64,000 nucleotides of DNA from Glandiceps talaboti (taxonomy: Eukaryota > Hemichordata > Enteropneusta > Spengelidae), in contig NC_135554.1 of the NCBI RefSeq assembly GCF_964340395.1, forward strand, positions 868,001 to 932,000, given 5' to 3'. A model generated the notes under the pieces. That model was not told where the DNA came from, did not search any database, and worked only from the letters and a program-made list of their open reading frames with translations. Positions 55,601-61,600 of the stretch are shown here, piece by piece. Each line of letters begins with the position of its first letter. The first letter of the stretch is position 1. The position numbers were made by a program, and so were the translations under genes.

Positions 55601-58600
55601 TCTCGGTCTACAAATTCACTGGAATTGGCAAAACTATAAAATAATAACAATAATGTACGCCCTCCAAGTCCATAATGGACTCAAGCAAACTTTACACTCC
55701 ATAATGGGCTCGGCTGTCGCCTCGCCCATTATGTCGTTCAAAGTTTGCTTTCGTCCATTATGGGCTGGGAGGGCATACATTATTGTTTAAATATTAAACC
55801 CCTTCACTTGTAATAATAATAATGGCGCATATTTGTTAATCTCTTTTTAATAAGGTGTTGTTGTTTATTTTCTTTGTTTACACTTACTTGTTATACTTTT
55901 TGTCAAAAATCCTGCCTGCAATTCTGCTGACAGTAACACAGTCTGGTAAATGTCTAGCGCCATCTATGTACAAATCAAATCCATCTCCTGATGTGAATGG
56001 CTCAACAGCTGGTTGTTCTCTCTCACTGGGTATCCAGGCATCCTACAAATCAAGTCATAGTTGGGAAATATTATGATTTTAAGTGTCATTAGCAAAGAAA
56101 CACACATATATTTAACATAGGTGATTCAATATTATTTAGAGTGTACAATATTATGATACTATTCAGGGTGTAAGATATTATGATACTATTCAGGGTGTAA
56201 GATATTATGATACTATTCAGGGTGTAAGATATTATGATACTATTCAGGGTGTAAGATATTATGATACTATTCAGGGTGTAAGATATTATGATACTATTCA
56301 GGATGTAAGATATTATGATACTATTCAGGATGTAAGATATTATGATACTATTCAGGATGTAAGATATTATGATACTATTCAGGGTGTAAGATATTATGAT
56401 ACTATTCAGGGTGTAAGATATAATGATACTATTCAGGGTGTAAGATATTATGATACTATTCAGGGTGTAAGATATTATGATACTATTCAGGGTGTAAGAT
56501 ATTATGATACTATTCAGGATGTAAGATATTATGATACTATTCAGGGTGTAAGATATTATGATACTATTCAGGGTGTAAGATATAATGATACTATTCAGGG
56601 TGTAAGATATTATGATACTATTCAGGGTGTAAGATATTATGATACTATTCAGGGTGTATGATATCATGATACTATTCAGGGTGTAAGATATAATGATACT
56701 ATTCAGGGTGTAAGATATTATGATACTATTCAGGGTGTAAGATATTATGATACTATTCAGGGTGTAAGATATTATGATACTATTCAGGATGTAAGATATT
56801 ATGATACTATTCAGGGTGTAAGATATTATGATACTATTCAGGATGTAAGATATTATGATACTATTCAGGATGTAAGATATTATGATACTATTCAGGATGT
56901 AAGATATTATGATACTATTCAGGGTGTACGATATTATGATACTATTCAGGATGTAAGATATTATGAAACTATTCAGGGTGTAAGATATTATGATACTATT
57001 CAGGATGTAAGATATTATGATACTATTCAGGGTGTAAGATATTATGATACTATTCAGGGTGTAAGATATTATGATACTATTCAGGATGTAAGATATTATG
57101 ATACTATTCAGGGTGTACAATATTATGATACTATTCAGGATGTAAGATATTATAATACTATTCAGGGTGTAAGATATTATGATACTATTCAGGGTAAAAG
57201 ATATTATGATACTATTCAGGATGTAAGATATGATACTATTCAGGATGTAAGATATTATGATACTATTCAGGGTGTAAGATATTATGATACTATTCAGGGT
57301 GCAAGATATTATGATACTATTCAGGATGTAAGATATTATGATACTATTCAGGGTGTAAGATATTATGATACTATTCAGGGTGTAAGATATTATGATACTA
57401 TTCAGGGTGTAAGATATTATGATACTATTCAGGATGTAAGATATTATGATACTATTCAGGGTGTAAGATATTATGATACTATTCAGGATGTAAGATATTA
57501 TGATACTATTCAGGGTGTACAATATTATGATACTATTCAGGATGTAAGATATTATAATACTATTCAGGGTGTAAGATATTATGATACTATTCAGGGTAAA
57601 AGATATTATGATACTATTCAGGATGTAAGATATTATGATACTATTCAGGATGTAAGATATTATGATACTATTCAGGATGTAAGATATTATGATACTATTC
57701 AGGGTGTAAGATATTATGATAATATTCAGGATGTAAGATATTATGATACTATTCAGGGTGTACAATATTATGATACTATTCAGGGTGTATGATATTATGA
57801 TACTATTCAGGATGTAAGATATTATGATACTATTCAGGATGTAAGATATTATGATAATATTCAGGATGTAAGATATGATACTATTCAGGATGTAAGATAT
57901 TATGATACTATTCAGGGTTTAAGATATTATGATACTATTCAGGATGTAAGATATTATGATACTATTCAGGATGTAAGATATAATGATACTATTCAGGATG
58001 TAAGATATTATGGTACTATTCAGGGTGTAAGATATTATGATACTATTCAGGGTGTAAGATGTTATGATACTATTCAGGATGTAAGATATTATGATACTAT
58101 TCAGGGTGTAAGATATTATGATACTATTCAGGATGTAAGATATTATGATACTATTCAGGGTGTACAATATTATGATACTATTCAGGGTGTATGATATTAT
58201 GATACTATTCAGGGTAAAAGATATTATGATACTATTCAGGATATAAGATATTATGATACTATTCAGGGTGTACGATATTATGATACTATTCAGGGTGTAA
58301 GATATTATGATACTATTCAGGATGTAAGATATTATGATACTATTCAGGATATGATACTATTCAGGATGTAAGATATTATGATACTATTCAGGGTGTAAGA
58401 TATTATGATAATATTCAGGATGTAAGATATTATGATAATATTCAGGGTGTACAATATTATGATACTATTCAGGATATATGATATTATGATACTATTCAGG
58501 ATGTAAGATATTATGATACTATTCAGGATGTAAGATATTATGATACTATTCAGGGTGTACAATATTATGATACTATTCAGGGTGTATGATATTATGATAC

Positions 58601-61600
58601 TATTCAGGGTGTATGATATTATGATACTATTCAGGGTGTACGATATTATGATACTATTCAGGGTGTAAGATATTATGATACTATTCAGGATGTAAGATAT
58701 TATGATACTATTCAGGATATGATACTATTCAGGATGTAAGATATTATGATAATATTCAGGATGTAAGATATTATGATACTATTCAGGATGTAAGATATTA
58801 TGATAATATTCAGGATGTAAGATATTATGATAATATTCAGGATGTAAGATATTATGATAATATTCAGGATGTAAGATATTATGATACCATTCAGGGTGTA
58901 AGATATTATGATACTATTCAGGGTGTAAGATATCATGATACTATTCAGGGTGTAAGATATTATGATAATATTCAGGGTGTAAGATATTATGATACTATTC
59001 AGGATGTAAGATATTATGATACTATTCAGGGTGTAAGATATTATGATAATATTCAGGATGTAAGATATTATGATACTATTCAGGATGTAAGATATTATGA
59101 TAATATTCAGGGTGCATGATATTAGATTAGATTACAACATTCAATATTAGGTTAGATTACAGCATTCAATATTAGGTTAGATTATAGCATTCAATATTAG
59201 GTTAGATTATAGCATTCAATATTAGGTTAGATTATAGCATTTAATATTAGGTTAGATTATAGCATTCAATATTAGGTTAGATTATAGCATTCAATATTAG
59301 GTTACATTATAGCATTCAATATTAGGTTAGATTATAGCATTCAATATTAGGTTAGATTATAGCATTCAATATTAGGTTAGATTACAGCATTCAATATTAG
59401 GTTAGATTATAGCATTCAATATTAGGTTAGATTATAGCATTCAATATTAGGTTAGATTACAGCATTCAATATTAGGTTAGATTATAGCATTCAATATTAG
59501 GTTAGATTATAGCATTCAATATTAGGTTAGATTATAGCATTCAATATTAGGTTACATTATAGCATTCAATATTAGGTTAGATTACAGCATTCAATATTAG
59601 GTTAAATTACAGCATTCAATATTAGGTTAGATTACAGCATTCAATATTAGGTTAGATTATAGCATTCAATATTAGGTTAGATTATAGCATTCAATATTAA
59701 GTTAGATTACAGCATTCAATATTAGGTTAGATTATAGCATTCAATATTAGGTTAGATTATAGCATTCAATATTAGGTTAGATTATAGCATTCAATATTAG
59801 GTTAGATTACAGCATTCAATATTAGGTTAGATTATAGCATTCAATATTAAGTTAGATTACAGCATTCAATATTAGGTTACATTACAGCATTCAATATTAG
59901 GTTACATTACAGAATTCAATATTAGGTTAGATTATAGCATTCAATATTAGGTTAGATTACAGCATTCAATATTAGGTTAGATTACAGCATTCAATATTAG
60001 GTTAGATTATAGCATTCAATATTAGGTTAGATTACAGCATTCAATATTAGGTTAGATTACAGCATTCAATATTAGGTTAGATTACAGCATTCAATATTAG
60101 GTTAGATTACAGCATTCAATATTAGGTTAGATTACAGCATTCAATATTAGGTTAGATTATAGCATTCAATATTAGGTTAGATTATAGCATTCAATATTAG
60201 GTTAGATTACAGCATTCAATATTAGATTAGATTATAGCATTCAATATTAAGTTAGATTACAGCATTCAATATTAGGTTAGATTATAGCATTCAATATTAG
60301 GTTAGATTATAGCATTAAATATTAGGTTAGATTACAGCAGTCAATATTAGGTTAGATTATAGCATTCAATATTAGGTTAGATTATAGCATTCAATATTAG
60401 GTTAGATTATAGCATTCAATATTATGTTACATTATAGCATTCAATATTAGGTTAGATTATAGCATGCAATATTAGGTTAGATTATAGCATTCAATATTAG
60501 GTTAGATTACAGCATTCAATATTATGTTAGATTACAGAATTCAATATTAGGTTAGATTATAGCATTCAATATTATGTTAGATTACAGCATTCAATATTAT
60601 GTTAGATTACAGAATTCAATATTAGGTTAGATTATAGCATTCAATATTATGTTAGATTACAGAATTCAATATTAGGTTAGATTATAGCATTCAATATTAT
60701 GTTACATTATAGCATTCAATATTATGTTAGATTACAGAATTCAATATTAGGTTAGATTATAGCATTCAATATTAGGTTAGATTATAGCATTCAATATTAT
60801 GTTAGATTACAGCATTCAATATTTGGTTAGATTATAGCATTCAATATTATGTTAGATTACAGAATTCAATATTAGGTTAGATTATAGCATTCAATATTAG
60901 GTTAGATTACAGCATTCAATATTAGGTTAGATTATAGCATTCAATATTAGGTTAGATTACAGTATTCAATATTAGGTTAGATTATAGCATTCAATATTAG
61001 GTTAGATTATAGCATTCAATATTAGGTTAGATTACAGCATTCAATATTAGGTTAGATTATAGCATTCAATATTAGGTTAGATTACAGCATTCAATATTAG
61101 GTTAGATTACAGCATTCAATATTAGGTTAGATTACAGCATTCAATATTAGGTTAGATTACAGCATTCAATATTAGGTTACATTATAGCATTCAATATTAG
61201 GTTAGATTATAGCATTCAATATTAGGTTAGATTACAGTATTCAATATTAGGTTAGATTACAGCATTCAATATTAGGTTAGATTATAGCATTCAATATTAG
61301 GTTAGATTACAGCATTCAATATTAGGTTAGATTATAGCATTCAATATCAGGTTAGATTATAGCGTTCAATATTAGGTTAGATTACAGCATTCAATATTAG
61401 ATTAGATTATAGCATTCAATATTAAGTTAGATTACAGCATTCAATATTAGGTTAGATTATAGCATTCAATATTAGGTTAGATTACAGAATTCAATATTAG
61501 GTTAGATTACAGCATTCAATATTAGGTTAGATTACAGCATTCAATATTAGGTTAGATTATAGCATTCAATATTAGGTTAGATTATAGCATTCAATATTAG

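Noticed and set aside
56089-57765. 558-residue open frame with LNSIIISY repeats, and similar frames at 57919-58936
   Set aside because: They lie inside the 27-bp minisatellite; 27 is a multiple of three, so an open frame is automatic. No start context or known family.
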